Shown here: positions 1 through 9,072 of the stretch, piece by piece
Layout of the letters: every line of letters starts with the position of its first letter
Position numbering within the stretch: the stretch's first letter is position 1
Made by a program: the position numbers and the translations under genes
Notes under the pieces: model-generated
Told to the model about the DNA's origin: nothing
Databases searched by the model: none
Seen by the model: the letters and a program-made list of their open reading frames with translations, nothing else
DNA from: Bradyrhizobium aeschynomenes
GTDB lineage: Bacteria > Pseudomonadota > Alphaproteobacteria > Rhizobiales > Xanthobacteraceae
DNA length: 64,000 nucleotides
Reading direction: 5' to 3'
NCBI RefSeq assembly: GCF_013178945.1
Contig: NZ_JABFDM010000009.1
Span: forward strand, 62,001-126,000

Positions 1-160
1 CCTGCGCCAGTTGCTCGGTCTGCTCGCTGAAGATGCTGGCCTCCCATTGTTTCAAGAACCGGGGCCTATAACGCGTCCGAGCGGCTCTTGTTCACCGATG
101 ATTGGCGCTGCGACGGCTGCTTTGCTCTTCTCGTGGTCGAACGCCGGCTCGATCGAAGCA

Positions 161-190
161 GAAAAAAAGCCCGCGGGGGCGCCGCGGGCT
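161..190 (-). terminator. Rho-independent terminator of the peroxiredoxin gene
   Basis: Read on the minus strand, a 9-bp perfect GC-rich stem (arms 168-176 and 182-190, 5-nt loop) is followed by a run of seven T residues. It lies 26 bp beyond the stop of the minus-strand peroxiredoxin gene. Confidence 0.85.
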
Positions 191-215
191 TTCGGACCAG
201 GTCAGGAAAGCTGGC

Positions 216-701
216 TCACAGCTGCCCGAGCAGGGTGTCGCCGCCGGAGACCTCGACCTTGCCGGGGGCGGCTTCGAGGTTGAGCTTCGTCACCTTGCCG
301 TCCTCGACCAGCATCGAGTAGCGCTTGGAGCGGATGCCGAGTCCGGCGCCGGAGGCGTCAAGCTCCATGCCGATGGCCTTGGTGAATTCGGCATTGCCGT
401 CGGCCAGGAACACGGCTTCGTCGCGCTGGTCGGTGTCGCGCTTCCAGGCGTTCATCACGAAGGCGTCGTTGACCGAGACGATCGCGATGGTGTCGACGCC
501 CTTGTCCTTCATCGCGTACGCGTTGAGGAAGATGCTGGGCAGATGCATCTTGTGGCAGGTGCCGGTGTAGGCGCCGGGCACCGCGAACAGCGCCACTTTC
601 TTGCCCTTGAAGATGTCGTCGGTGGTTTTGACCTGCGGGCCTTCGCCGGTCATGACGCGGAACTGGGCCTCCGGCAGCTTGTCGCCTACCTGAATGGTCA
701 T
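216..701 (-). CDS. Peroxiredoxin, Prx5/AhpE-like, 1-Cys type
   Basis: A 161-residue thiol peroxidase that reduces hydrogen peroxide and organic hydroperoxides, probably cytosolic because no signal peptide is visible. The active-site segment PGAYTGTC holds the peroxidatic cysteine at about residue 49, with the Thr three residues before it kept as in the family. No second cysteine occurs, so this is a 1-Cys-type Prx5 homologue that would need an external thiol such as glutathione or glutaredoxin; that need is inferred. The start was set at the ATG behind a GGAAGGAG ribosome site, not at a longer in-frame extension. It is monocistronic: its own terminator lies downstream and 129 bp separate it from the acyl-CoA ligase upstream. 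Confidence 0.93.
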   Translation of the reverse strand: MTIQVGDKLPEAQFRVMTGEGPQVKTTDDIFKGKKVALFAVPGAYTGTCHKMHLPSIFLNAYAMKDKGVDTIAIVSVNDAFVMNAWKRDTDQRDEAVFLADGNAEFTKAIGMELDASGAGLGIRSKRYSMLVEDGKVTKLNLEAAPGKVEVSGGDTLLGQL

Positions 702-830
702 TGAATTACTCCTTCCCCTGGATGTGTGGCGCGCGAGACGGACCACACTATTCGGCGGGCCAGAAACGGCAACGGTCCGCCGTGTTCACGTGTCCGTCAT
801 CGCACGCCCGGCATTGCCGCGACAATGGTC

Positions 831-2519
831 TCAAGCTGCCGCGGCTGACTTCTTCTCGTCGCGCAGCTGCCGGCGCAGGATCTTGCCGACATTGGTCTTC
901 GGCAGCTCGGTTCTGAACTCGATCTGCTTCGGCACCTTGTAGTTGGTCAGCTGCTCGTGGCAGTGCTTGATGATGTCCTCGGGCGTGAGGTTGGGATCCT
1001 TCTTGACGATGAACGCCTTGACGACCTCGCCGGTCTTCTCGTCCGGCAGGCCGATCACGGCGGTCTCCAGCACGCCCGGATGGGTGGCGATGACCTCTTC
1101 GACCTCGTTCGGATAGACGTTGAAGCCGGAGACCAGGATCATGTCCTTCTTGCGGTCCACGATCTTGACCGAGCCGTCCGCGGCCATGACGCCGACGTCG
1201 CCGGTGCGGAAGAAGCCGTCTGCCGTCATCACCTTGGCGGTTTCGTCGGGCCTGTTCCAATAGCCCGCCATCACTTGCGGGCCCTTGGCGCAGATCTCGC
1301 CGGGCTGCCCCAGCGGCACCTCGTTGCCGTCATCGTCACGGATCGACAGCCAGGTCGAGGGCAGCGGCAAGCCGATCGTGCCGGTGAACTCGGTCGAGGT
1401 CGGCACGTTGCAGGTCAGCACCGGTGCAGTCTCCGACAGGCCGTAGCCCTCGGCGATGCTGCAGCCCGTCACCTGCTTCCAATGCTCGGCCACAGGGCGC
1501 TGCACGGCCATGCCGCCGCCGTTGGAGACCTTCAGCTTGGAGAAGTCGAGCTTCTTGAAATCAGGGTGGTGCAGCAGGCCGTTGTAGAGCGTGTTGACCG
1601 CCGGGAAGGTGTTGACCTGGTACTTCATCAGCTCCTTGATGAAGCCGGAAATGTCGCGCGGATTGGGGATCAGCAGATTGGCGCCGCCGGCGCGCACCGC
1701 GAGCAGGAAGCAGCAGGTCAGCGCGAAGATGTGGTACAGCGGCAGCGCGCAGACGATCAGCAGCTGATCGACATGCGGCGGCCGGTCCATGACCGGCTGC
1801 AGCCAGGCGTCGTTCTGCAGCACGTTGGCGACGACGTTGCGATGGAGCAGCGTGGCGCCTTTGGAGACGCCGGTGGTGCCGCCGGTATATTGCAGGAAGG
1901 CGACGTCGTCGGGGCCGATCGCAGGCTTCTGGAAGCGCTTGCTGCGGCCAGCGGCCAGCGCTTCGTTGAAGGGCACCGCGCCCGGCAGCGAGAACGCCGG
2001 CACCATCTTCTTCAGGCGCCGGACGACAAGATTGACGATGACGCCCTTGAAGCCGAGCAGGTCGCCCATGCTGGCGATGACGATGTGCTTGACGCTGGTA
2101 TGGCCCACCACCTGCTGCACCGTGTGAGCGAAGTTCTCCAGCACGATGATCGCCTCGGCGCCGGAGTCCTTGAGCTGGTGCTCGAGCTCGCGCGGCGTGT
2201 AAAGCGGGTTGACGTTGACGACGGTGTAGCCCGCGCGCAGCACGGCCGAGATCGCGATCGGGTATTGCAACACGTTCGGCATCATCAACGCGACGCGCGC
2301 GCCCTTGGCGAGCCCCAGGCCCTGCAGGTAGGCGCCCATCGCGACCGACATGTCGTCGAGCTCGCGGTAGCTGATCGCCTTGTCCATGCAGATGAAGGCG
2401 CGGCGGTCAGCGAACGTCTTGAAGCTTTCCTCCAGCAGATCGACCAGCGATTGGTACTTGCTGGGATCGATGTCGGCGGGAACGCCGGCTGGATAGTGCT
2501 TGAGCCAGATGCGCTCCAT
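831..2519 (-). CDS. fadD: Long-chain fatty acid-CoA ligase (FadD)
   Basis: A 562-residue ATP-dependent acyl-CoA synthetase that activates long-chain fatty acids for beta-oxidation or lipid remodelling. It has the full ANL adenylate-forming layout: P-loop YTGGTTG at residues 211-217, YGLSET in the middle, the hinge region FFRTGD then VDRKKDMI, and the C-terminal catalytic lysine in KTNVGKILRR. Length matches FadD. A GAGAGGAAGG ribosome site precedes the ATG. It may follow the carboxypeptidase gene on the same strand (197-bp gap), so separate transcription is likely. A second ligase of the same superfamily lies at 27.5-29.1 kb. Confidence 0.93.
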   Translation of the reverse strand: MERIWLKHYPAGVPADIDPSKYQSLVDLLEESFKTFADRRAFICMDKAISYRELDDMSVAMGAYLQGLGLAKGARVALMMPNVLQYPIAISAVLRAGYTVVNVNPLYTPRELEHQLKDSGAEAIIVLENFAHTVQQVVGHTSVKHIVIASMGDLLGFKGVIVNLVVRRLKKMVPAFSLPGAVPFNEALAAGRSKRFQKPAIGPDDVAFLQYTGGTTGVSKGATLLHRNVVANVLQNDAWLQPVMDRPPHVDQLLIVCALPLYHIFALTCCFLLAVRAGGANLLIPNPRDISGFIKELMKYQVNTFPAVNTLYNGLLHHPDFKKLDFSKLKVSNGGGMAVQRPVAEHWKQVTGCSIAEGYGLSETAPVLTCNVPTSTEFTGTIGLPLPSTWLSIRDDDGNEVPLGQPGEICAKGPQVMAGYWNRPDETAKVMTADGFFRTGDVGVMAADGSVKIVDRKKDMILVSGFNVYPNEVEEVIATHPGVLETAVIGLPDEKTGEVVKAFIVKKDPNLTPEDIIKHCHEQLTNYKVPKQIEFRTELPKTNVGKILRRQLRDEKKSAAAA

Positions 2520-2716
2520 GAACCTTCCTCTCTGATCGTCTCTTATGGTCGCTTGACGTGTCTGCGGCTCCGGTCAGTGCCGGGCGGCATTCGGCGGCCA
2601 ATATCGAATTTCCGGCCGAGCAAGGCAAGCGGCCGGGGCGTAGACGAAAGAGGCAGGGTAAAGGCTGCGGACGCCGGCCATGGACGGCTAAACCGCCCCC
2701 GGCGTGCGGCGCAGTA

Positions 2717-4150
2717 TCAGCCGTCCTTTGGCGCCGGCTTGCCGGCGGTCTTGGGCTTGGCGGCCGCTTTGGGCTTGCCGGGCTTGGCGGCGTCGGATCC
2801 GGGTTTTTCCGCTGATTTCGGGGCGGCTTCGTGCTTGGCTGCGACGGAGCGCACGGCAGTGGGCTTGGCGTCGGAAGCCTTTGCCTCAGCAGGCTTGGCG
2901 GCCGTCTTGGATCCGGCCTTGGCGTCGCCGTCGCTCTTGGCCGCGGTCCGGGCTGCGGGCTTGGCGTCCTTCTTGGCAGCGGCATGCGCCTTCTTGCCGC
3001 GGTGTCTTGCCGAGGCCTGGGCATCGGCGTCCGCCGCCACGGCGGCGATCAGGGCCGCACCGGTGCGGGTCGGGCCGGTATAGACGAGCACCGGCTCGGA
3101 CGGCACCGGCGCCGCCGCGAGGATCTCCGACGGCTTCAGCGCCGGAGCCTGAAGTCCGGCGAGCAGCGTGCCGGCGGTGGTTTCACCCTCGGCGCCCGCG
3201 ATCGTCTCCTCGCCGTCGTCATCGCTCGCAGGGCGGTGCCGCCGGCCATTGCACATGTCGTCGCGCAGATTCGGCGGGGTGGCGTCGACCGGAACGAGCT
3301 GCTCGACATTGCCGAGCGGCGCCTTCAGCCAGGTGAGCTGGTTGGTGTTGAAGCCGCGATCCAGCATCTGGATCGCGCGCACGGCGCGCATCTGGCCCGA
3401 GCTCGCGCCGAGCACGACCGCGATCAGGCGCTTGCCGTTGCGGGTGGCGGATGCGACCAGATTGTAGCCGGAGGCGCAGATGAACCCGGTCTTGAAGCCG
3501 TCCGCGCCCGGATAGCGCCCGATCAGCCGGTTGAAGTTCTGTACGACGCGGCGGCCATAGCGGATCGAGGGGATGTGGACGAAGTACTCGTATTCCGGGA
3601 GGTCGCGGATGATGGCGCGCGCCAGGATCGCGAGGTCGCGCGCCGAGGTGATCTGGCCATCGGCGGGCAGGCCGTTCGGATTGACGTAGCTCGTCTGGGT
3701 CATGCCGAGCTTCTGGGCAGTCTCGTTCATCATGATCGAGAAGCCGTCGATCGAGCCGCCGATGCCTTCCGCCAGCACCACCGCCATGTCGTTGGCCGAC
3801 TTCACCAGCATCATCTTCAGCGCGTTGTCGACCGTGACCTGCGTGCCCGGCCGGTAGCCCATCTTCGACGGCGACTGCGACGCTGCGGTCGGCGAGACCG
3901 TCAGCAGCGTGTCGAGCGAGGCCTTGCCGTCCTTCACTGCCTTCAGCGTCACATAGGCCGTCATCAGCTTGGTGACGGAGGCAGGGTACCACGGATAGGT
4001 CGCGTTCTGCGCCTCCAGCACCTTGCCGGTGTCGGCTTCGACGAGCAGCAGCGCTTCTGCGCCGGCCAAGCGAGGCGCAAGCACGAGGGCAGCGGCGAGA
4101 GCAACGATCTTGATAGGGGTCTTGCGGAACAACAGGCGAAGCGTCTGCAC
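2717..4150 (-). CDS. D-alanyl-D-alanine carboxypeptidase (PBP5/DacF family) with Lys/Ala-rich tail
   Basis: A periplasmic serine D,D-carboxypeptidase that trims the terminal D-Ala from peptidoglycan pentapeptides. The three penicillin-binding motifs are present: SVTK (nucleophile Ser near residue 58), SAND, and KTGF. A signal peptide with the hydrophobic core KIVALAAALVLAP ends near AGAEA. The last roughly 110 residues are low-complexity Ala/Lys/Pro, replacing the usual PBP5 C-terminal domain and amphipathic anchor; such a basic tail could bind cell-wall or nucleic-acid polyanions (inference). The start is uncertain. I used the GTG at 4150, just ahead of the signal peptide; a TTG at 4219 would add 23 residues that do not look like secretory sequence. 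Confidence 0.9.
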   Translation of the reverse strand: MQTLRLLFRKTPIKIVALAAALVLAPRLAGAEALLLVEADTGKVLEAQNATYPWYPASVTKLMTAYVTLKAVKDGKASLDTLLTVSPTAASQSPSKMGYRPGTQVTVDNALKMMLVKSANDMAVVLAEGIGGSIDGFSIMMNETAQKLGMTQTSYVNPNGLPADGQITSARDLAILARAIIRDLPEYEYFVHIPSIRYGRRVVQNFNRLIGRYPGADGFKTGFICASGYNLVASATRNGKRLIAVVLGASSGQMRAVRAIQMLDRGFNTNQLTWLKAPLGNVEQLVPVDATPPNLRDDMCNGRRHRPASDDDGEETIAGAEGETTAGTLLAGLQAPALKPSEILAAAPVPSEPVLVYTGPTRTGAALIAAVAADADAQASARHRGKKAHAAAKKDAKPAARTAAKSDGDAKAGSKTAAKPAEAKASDAKPTAVRSVAAKHEAAPKSAEKPGSDAAKPGKPKAAAKPKTAGKPAPKDG

Positions 4151-4324
4151 TGGTCTGGTCCGGTCCTTTGAGAACCCGCCTCGCAACGTGAGGTGGGCAA
4201 ACGGGCTTTCGGGTTTCAAGCGTGTCCGGTGCCGCTGCGGTTGCGGCAGGTCGCGAACCTATACCGGCTCGACGCTCCAGAACAGGGGCGAGCCATTCAA
4301 TTCCACGATGAAAGCGTCCCGCGA

Positions 4325-6115
4325 TCAGGCCTTGACGGTGGTCTCGTCACCGTCCGGTGCGGGCAGAGTCGCGCGAGCCTTGTCTTGCACCATGAACTGG
4401 GCTTTCGCGAGTTCCGCAAAGTGTCCGCCCTTGCTCACGAGTTCATCGAACGTTCCGCTTTCGATCACGCGCCCGTTCTCGAATACCAGGATGCGCGTCG
4501 CGTTGCGGATGGTCGAGAGCCGGTGCGCGATCACGAAGGTCGTACGCCCCTTCATCACCTCGTCGAGCGCGGCGTTGAGCTTGGCCTCGGTGACGGCATC
4601 GAGCGCGGAGGTCGCCTCGTCGAGAATCAGGATCGGCGGATCCTTCAGCAGCGCGCGCGCGATCGACAGCCTCTGGCGCTCGCCACCCGACAGCATGCGG
4701 CCGCGCTCGCCGGCATTGGTCTCGAAGCCCTGTTCGGCGCGATCGATGAAGTCGAGCGCCTGGGCACGGGCGGCGGCGGTGCGCAGCTCCTCATCGGTCG
4801 CGTCGGGTTTGCCGACGAGCAGGTTCTCGCGGATCGAGCGATTGAACAGCAGCGCCTCCTGGAACACGACGCCGATGTTCCGGCGCAAGGCCGCCAGCTT
4901 CAACCCGCGCACGTCCATGCCGTCGATCTTGATGAAGCCGGACTGCGGATCGAACGCGCGATGCAACAGCGCGATCGCCGTCGACTTGCCGGCACCGGTC
5001 GGGCCGACCAGCGCGATGGTCTGGCCGGGGAGCGCGGTGAAGGTGAGATCCTCCACGGCCGGGCGCTTGCCGTCATAGGAGAACGACACGTCGTTGAATT
5101 CGACGAGACCCGACAGGCGGCTGACCTCGATTGCGTCGGGTCTGTCGCGGACGGCCGGCACGGCATCGAGCACGGTGAAGAACTCGGCCAGCCGCGGCGC
5201 CTCCATGAACACGTTGTTGATGAAGGACACGACCTGCTCCAGCTTCTGGATCAGCATCGTCGCGAACGACACGAACATCACGATCTCGCCCACGGAGGTC
5301 AGCCCGGTCTGATGCAGGGCGATGCCGAGCGTGAAGATCGCGAGCACGGTGATGGTGGTCGAGGCACGGGTGATGACCGTCACCAGCGCCCACCAGCCGA
5401 GCACCGGCATCTGCACCGACAGCAATTGTCCGGCGACCGTGCGCAGGCCCTGCACCTCGGCATCGATCCGAACGAAGCTCTGCACCAGCGCGACGTTGCC
5501 GAGCGCGTCGGAGGCGCGCGCGGAGAGATCGCTGTAGTGCTCCTCGACCTCGCTCTGCATGCCGTAGGTCTTGCGCACCACGAGGGTCGTGAGAACCGTG
5601 AACACCACGCACAGGACGAACAGCAGGATCGCGAGCCGCCAGTTCAGGTACAGCGACAGCGGCAGCAGCACGAGCACCGACATGATCGCTGCAAAATGCT
5701 CGCGGAAGAACGACAACCACAGCTTCCACAGCGCATCGGTGCCGTTGATCATGACCTTCATCAGCCGGCCGGAATGCGTGCCGGAATGGAACGTCAGCGG
5801 CAGCTGCAGGATGTGCTCGAAATAGCTGGTCAGCACCGCATGGCGTTGGCGGTGGGCGAGCCGGTCGGCCTGAAGCGCGACCCACGCGCTGGCGCCAATC
5901 GTGAACAACCCGAACGCCGCCCACACCGCGAGCAGCGGCCAGGCGGTGCTGGTCGAGGCGTTGCCTGACAGCGAATCGACAATGCGCCCGAACAGCACGG
6001 GCTCGGCAAACTGCGCTACCGCGAGGGCGAGGTTGGCGACTGCGACGATCCAGCCCAGCCGCGCCTCCTTTCCGAGCAGTTGGAGCACGCGGGCATAGAT
6101 GCGGAGCAAGGACAT
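4325..6115 (-). CDS. ndvA: ABC exporter, fused permease-ATPase, cyclic beta-glucan type (NdvA/ChvA-like)
   Basis: A 596-residue half-transporter with an N-terminal six-helix ABC-exporter membrane domain (residues about 1-320) and a C-terminal ATPase. The ATPase shows Walker [10 protein letters not shown], signature LSGGERQR, Walker [13 protein letters not shown] and the switch histidine in VIAHRLST. Length and sequence style fit the NdvA/ChvA exporters that move cyclic beta-glucans to the periplasm in rhizobia and Agrobacterium, where they matter for osmoadaptation and nodule invasion. Substrate is inferred from family resemblance, since no glucan synthase (NdvB/NdvC) gene lies in this window. 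A lipid or drug exporter of the same fold is the alternative. Confidence 0.85.
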   Translation of the reverse strand: MSLLRIYARVLQLLGKEARLGWIVAVANLALAVAQFAEPVLFGRIVDSLSGNASTSTAWPLLAVWAAFGLFTIGASAWVALQADRLAHRQRHAVLTSYFEHILQLPLTFHSGTHSGRLMKVMINGTDALWKLWLSFFREHFAAIMSVLVLLPLSLYLNWRLAILLFVLCVVFTVLTTLVVRKTYGMQSEVEEHYSDLSARASDALGNVALVQSFVRIDAEVQGLRTVAGQLLSVQMPVLGWWALVTVITRASTTITVLAIFTLGIALHQTGLTSVGEIVMFVSFATMLIQKLEQVVSFINNVFMEAPRLAEFFTVLDAVPAVRDRPDAIEVSRLSGLVEFNDVSFSYDGKRPAVEDLTFTALPGQTIALVGPTGAGKSTAIALLHRAFDPQSGFIKIDGMDVRGLKLAALRRNIGVVFQEALLFNRSIRENLLVGKPDATDEELRTAAARAQALDFIDRAEQGFETNAGERGRMLSGGERQRLSIARALLKDPPILILDEATSALDAVTEAKLNAALDEVMKGRTTFVIAHRLSTIRNATRILVFENGRVIESGTFDELVSKGGHFAELAKAQFMVQDKARATLPAPDGDETTVKA

Positions 6116-6203
6116 GGCGGGCGCTTTGTGTCGGAAGAGGTGGAATCGCGCCGGCTGGCGCGCGGGCGCATGTTATCAAGGGAAAGGCTGCTGCGGCGAG
6201 CGC

Positions 6204-7256
6204 TCAGTTGACGAGGCGGCTGTCGGCGGGTGGCAGGAAGCCGTCGTCGAAGATGTCCGCAGGCAGAGGCCGCTTGTGGCGAAATTTGCCATCCAGCGCG
6301 AGCTGGTCGAGGGCCCGCTCGAAGCGGGCGGGATCGATGCCGCCGATGCCGTCGCGGCGGACGTCCGAGGTCAGCACGTTGTCGGCGAGCACCGTCTGTA
6401 GCCGCTCCAGCTCCAACTCGCGCGAACCATCGTCCATCCGGGCCACCACGTCGGCGATGGCGCCGGCAGGGTCCTTGATCGCGAGCTGCAGGCTGGATGT
6501 CAGCGCCCGCAGAACGCCTTTCACGGCCGCGGGCTGCTTGGCGGCAAAGCCGGGACTGACGATCACGGCGTGGCCATAGGCCTCGCAGCCATAATCGGCG
6601 AAGCGCAGCACCGCCAGATCAGCGGCGGGTACGCCGCGGTCGCGCAGATTGAGCGCCGAGAGGTAGGAAAATCCGCTGACGGCATCGACCTGGCCGGCCG
6701 ACAGGATCGGCTCGCGCACGGCCGCGCCGACACGCGACAGCTTGATCGTCTCGGACTTGAGGTGGTTGTGCTTGACGACCGCCGGCCATAGCCGGATCGA
6801 GAGGTCGCCCTCGGCCACACCGAGCGTCTTGCCCTCGAGGTCGGCGAGCCCGTTGATGCCGCGGCTCTTGCGGGCGATGATGGCGTAGGGCGCCTTGTTG
6901 AACAGCACGAATACGGCCTTCACCGGCTGGCTGCCCTGGGTGTCGCGATAGCGGATCAACTCGTTGATGTCGGCGAGCGCCATGTCGGCCTCGCCCGAGG
7001 CGACGCGGGCGATCGCATCAGGCGAGCCCTTGGCGATCGTCGTCGTGACGGTCACTCCCTCGGTGCCGAACAATCCGCGGCCGGCCGCGAGCACGATCGG
7101 CGCCATGCTGCCATCGATCGGACGGTCGAGCGCGAACATGACGGCGACGGCACGCTTCGTCTCCTCGGCGGACGCCTTCTGCGACAGACACGCAGGTGCC
7201 GTGACCGCCGCGAGCAGCGCCAGGGCAAGCAGGGTGACGGGTCGTCGCATACGCAT
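6204..7256 (-). CDS. ABC transporter substrate-binding protein, NitT/TauT (SsuA/ThiY-like) type
   Basis: A 350-residue periplasmic binding protein. The N-terminus is a typical signal peptide (hydrophobic TLLALALLAAVTAPA), and a cysteine follows at ACLSQK, so it may instead be a lipoprotein. The mature part shows the NMT1-like layout of nitrate, taurine, sulfonate and thiamine-precursor binders: an early AAGRGLFGTEGVTV segment, then SPDAIARVASGEADMALAD and DLEGKTLGVAEGD. The ligand cannot be read from sequence. No permease or ATPase partner is adjacent; the neighbour downstream is the glucan-type exporter. It starts divergently from the secreted Gly/Tyr-rich protein at 7525. Confidence 0.88.
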   Translation of the reverse strand: MRMRRPVTLLALALLAAVTAPACLSQKASAEETKRAVAVMFALDRPIDGSMAPIVLAAGRGLFGTEGVTVTTTIAKGSPDAIARVASGEADMALADINELIRYRDTQGSQPVKAVFVLFNKAPYAIIARKSRGINGLADLEGKTLGVAEGDLSIRLWPAVVKHNHLKSETIKLSRVGAAVREPILSAGQVDAVSGFSYLSALNLRDRGVPAADLAVLRFADYGCEAYGHAVIVSPGFAAKQPAAVKGVLRALTSSLQLAIKDPAGAIADVVARMDDGSRELELERLQTVLADNVLTSDVRRDGIGGIDPARFERALDQLALDGKFRHKRPLPADIFDDGFLPPADSRLVN

Positions 7257-7465
7257 CAGGTCACGCAGGAAGGCACGAGGTCACATCGTCCGAGGTTACA
7301 CCGGCGTTGTCTCACCGGTATCCTAATCAGTTCACGGCCTCCTGCGTGTCAATTTCGTGACGGAGCGCTGGGGCCGGCGGGCGCCTGATCATGTCCGATC
7401 GAATCTGAACGGTCCATGAGCAAGACCTGCGGCGATTTGCGGCTTCGACTCCTGGTTTCGCCGGG

Positions 7466-7491
7466 GGAACTGTTACCCCAGTTGAGGAGTT
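7466..7491 (+). promoter_or_regulatory. Possible EcfG-type promoter (GGAAC-N17-AGTT)
   Basis: GGAAC at 7466-7470 and AGTT at 7488-7491 are separated by 17 bases, one mismatch from the general-stress consensus GGAAC-N16/17-CGTT of rhizobial EcfG sigma factors. Transcription would begin about 25 bases before the ATG at 7525, leaving room for the GGAGG ribosome site at 7515-7519. Confidence 0.35.
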
Positions 7492-7524
7492 GGTTCGCGA
7501 GATTTGATCGTACGGAGGATCCAC

Positions 7525-7920
7525 ATGATCGCACAGCACGGAAGTTTTTCACGCTTTGGCCGTGCTACCGTCCTGGCGACGGTGGCCGCGGTGACATTGA
7601 CGGCCGTTCAGCCGACGCTCGCCTTCGCCGGCGCTGCTCCGGCTGAGAAGGGCGTGGTCGCCAAGACGGCCAATGATGGCGGCCTGACCGACGTCAGCGC
7701 GCGCCGTCGGCACTATCGCGGCAATGGCGGCGCGGCAGCAGCTGCGGCGTTCGCCGGTATCGTCGGCACGGGCCTGGCGATTGCCGCGGCCCAGAACCGC
7801 CGCTCCTATTACGAGGACCATTACTACTACGGCCGTCCGGCCTATTACGGCGGCTATGGCCAGGGCTACTATGGCGGCGGACCGTATTACGGTGGCGGCT
7901 ACCATCACCCGCACTGGTGA
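7525..7920 (+). CDS. Secreted Gly/Tyr-rich small protein
   Basis: A 131-residue exported protein of unknown function. The signal peptide spans about residues 1-35, with a cleavage candidate after QPTLAFAGA. A second hydrophobic Ala/Gly stretch (AAAAAFAGIVGTGLAIAAA) follows, and then a C-terminal tail of Tyr-Gly-Gly repeats ending in His-Pro-His-Trp. Gly/Tyr tails of this kind occur in many small rhizobial envelope proteins. The start is the ATG behind GGAGG. It is a single-gene unit, closed by the strong terminator at 7940-7970, and a possible stress promoter lies upstream. I do not assign a function. Confidence 0.8.
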   Translation: MIAQHGSFSRFGRATVLATVAAVTLTAVQPTLAFAGAAPAEKGVVAKTANDGGLTDVSARRRHYRGNGGAAAAAAFAGIVGTGLAIAAAQNRRSYYEDHYYYGRPAYYGGYGQGYYGGGPYYGGGYHHPHW

Positions 7921-7939
7921 TCGCAGATCATCCGAAGCG

Positions 7940-7970
7940 ATCCGCCGGCCCCAGCGCCGGCGGATTTTTT
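7940..7970 (+). terminator. Rho-independent terminator after the Gly/Tyr-rich protein gene
   Basis: A perfect 10-bp stem (7940-7949 with 7956-7965) and 6-nt loop, followed by a six-T run on the plus strand, 20 bp after the stop codon at 7918-7920. Confidence 0.9.
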
Positions 7971-8025
7971 CATGTCTGCCGCAGTCGTTAACACGGAAGC
8001 CATCGACTTTTACTATTGTGGCCCA

Positions 8026-8427
8026 ATGACCGATTCGATCGAGCGGCTCTATCGTGCAATTTTGGCAGCGAGGGACCTGGATCCCGCGCGCTCGCGCACG
8101 GCCAAGCTGATGCAGCAGGGCACGGGCAAGATGGCCAAGAAGCTCGCTGAGGAGGCCATCGAGGTCGCAATCGACGCGGTCGGCGGTGATGCCCAGGCCG
8201 TGGTGCGGGAGAGCGCCGACCTGTTCTACAATCTCGCCGTGCTCTGGGCCGAGCTCGGCATCCAGCCCGACGACGTCTGGCGCGAGATGGAGCGGCGCGA
8301 GCTGATGCTCGGCATCGCCGAGAAGCTGCCGAAATCCCCGGCGAAGGTCGTCAAGGCCGCGCCTGGACGCTTGCCGGGGCGACCGATCGTCGCGGCCGAA
8401 GGCCGGACGATCCGCAAGCGGCATTGA
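8026..8427 (+). CDS. Phosphoribosyl-ATP pyrophosphatase-like protein (HisE family)
   Basis: A 133-residue all-alpha NTP-pyrophosphohydrolase. HisE removes pyrophosphate from phosphoribosyl-ATP, the second step of histidine synthesis. Family marks seen are the segment RTAKLMQQGTGKMAKKLAEE, the metal-binding EEAxE (in LAEEAIEVAID) and the later ESADLFYNLAVLW helix. A basic tail of about 25 residues follows the domain. No other his gene lies nearby, so it is either a stand-alone hisE or a paralogue with another nucleotide substrate. The start was set at the ATG ahead of TDSIERLYRAI; an ATG at 7972 would overlap the terminator of the gene before it. Confidence 0.82.
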   Translation: MTDSIERLYRAILAARDLDPARSRTAKLMQQGTGKMAKKLAEEAIEVAIDAVGGDAQAVVRESADLFYNLAVLWAELGIQPDDVWREMERRELMLGIAEKLPKSPAKVVKAAPGRLPGRPIVAAEGRTIRKRH

Positions 8428-8490
8428 CGCGGCACACGACCGGCACATCGCCCATGGACAAACGCTGCCTGGTTTGCTTCATCGCGGACC

Positions 8491-9072
8491 ATGCTCAGAC
8501 GGATCTATGACTGGTGTATCGACGCCGCCCACAAGCCGCATGCCCTCTGGATCATGGCGGCGATCGCCTTTGCCGAAAGCTCGTTCTTTCCGGTGCCACC
8601 GGATGTGATGCTGATCCCGATGTCGCTGGCCAAGCCGCAGCGCGCCTGGCTGTTCGCGGGCGTCTGCACGGCCGCCTCGGTCGCCGGCGGCGTGGTCGGC
8701 TATGCGATCGGCGCGCTGCTCTACGACTCGCTCGGCCAGTGGCTGATCCATCTATATGGCCTGGGCGACAAGGTCGAAGCCTTCCGTGCGTCCTATGCCG
8801 AGTGGGGGGCCGTCATCATCCTGCTCAAGGGGCTGACGCCGATCCCCTATAAGCTGGTCACGATCACGTCCGGCTTTGCCGGCTACAACCTGTTCCTGTT
8901 CATCGTCTGCTCGATCGTGGCCCGTGGCGGCCGCTTCTTCATCGCCGCGATCGTGCTCAACCGCTACGGCGAGTGGATCCGGGTGCATATCGAGAAGCAT
9001 CTCGGTCTGTGGGTGGCGATCGGTGCGGCGGTGCTGGTCGCCGGCTTCGTCGTCGCATTGAAGCTGATCTGA
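8491..9072 (+). CDS. YqaA/DedA-family (VTT domain) inner-membrane protein
   Basis: A 193-residue integral membrane protein with about five hydrophobic segments. It carries the SNARE-associated/VTT features of the DedA superfamily: FPVPPDVMLIPMSLA near the N-terminus, and KGLTPIPYKLVTITSGFAGYNL as the re-entrant loop with the conserved Pro-Ile-Pro. DedA-type proteins are linked to lipid-carrier flipping and proton-motive-force maintenance; for YqaA-type members the substrate is unknown. Its stop codon overlaps the next start (TGATG), so the two are probably translationally coupled. Confidence 0.87.
   Translation: MLRRIYDWCIDAAHKPHALWIMAAIAFAESSFFPVPPDVMLIPMSLAKPQRAWLFAGVCTAASVAGGVVGYAIGALLYDSLGQWLIHLYGLGDKVEAFRASYAEWGAVIILLKGLTPIPYKLVTITSGFAGYNLFLFIVCSIVARGGRFFIAAIVLNRYGEWIRVHIEKHLGLWVAIGAAVLVAGFVVALKLI

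Noticed and set aside
1-55. Possible 5' end of a minus-strand gene (TTG start, 18 codons to the edge)
   Set aside because: Protein-like codons but no ribosome site, only 18 residues visible, and a plus-strand frame is open over the same bases; not enough to call.
957-3083. 708-codon plus-strand open frame
   Set aside because: Antisense shadow of the acyl-CoA ligase and carboxypeptidase; Arg/His/Asp-rich composition typical of high-GC shadow frames.
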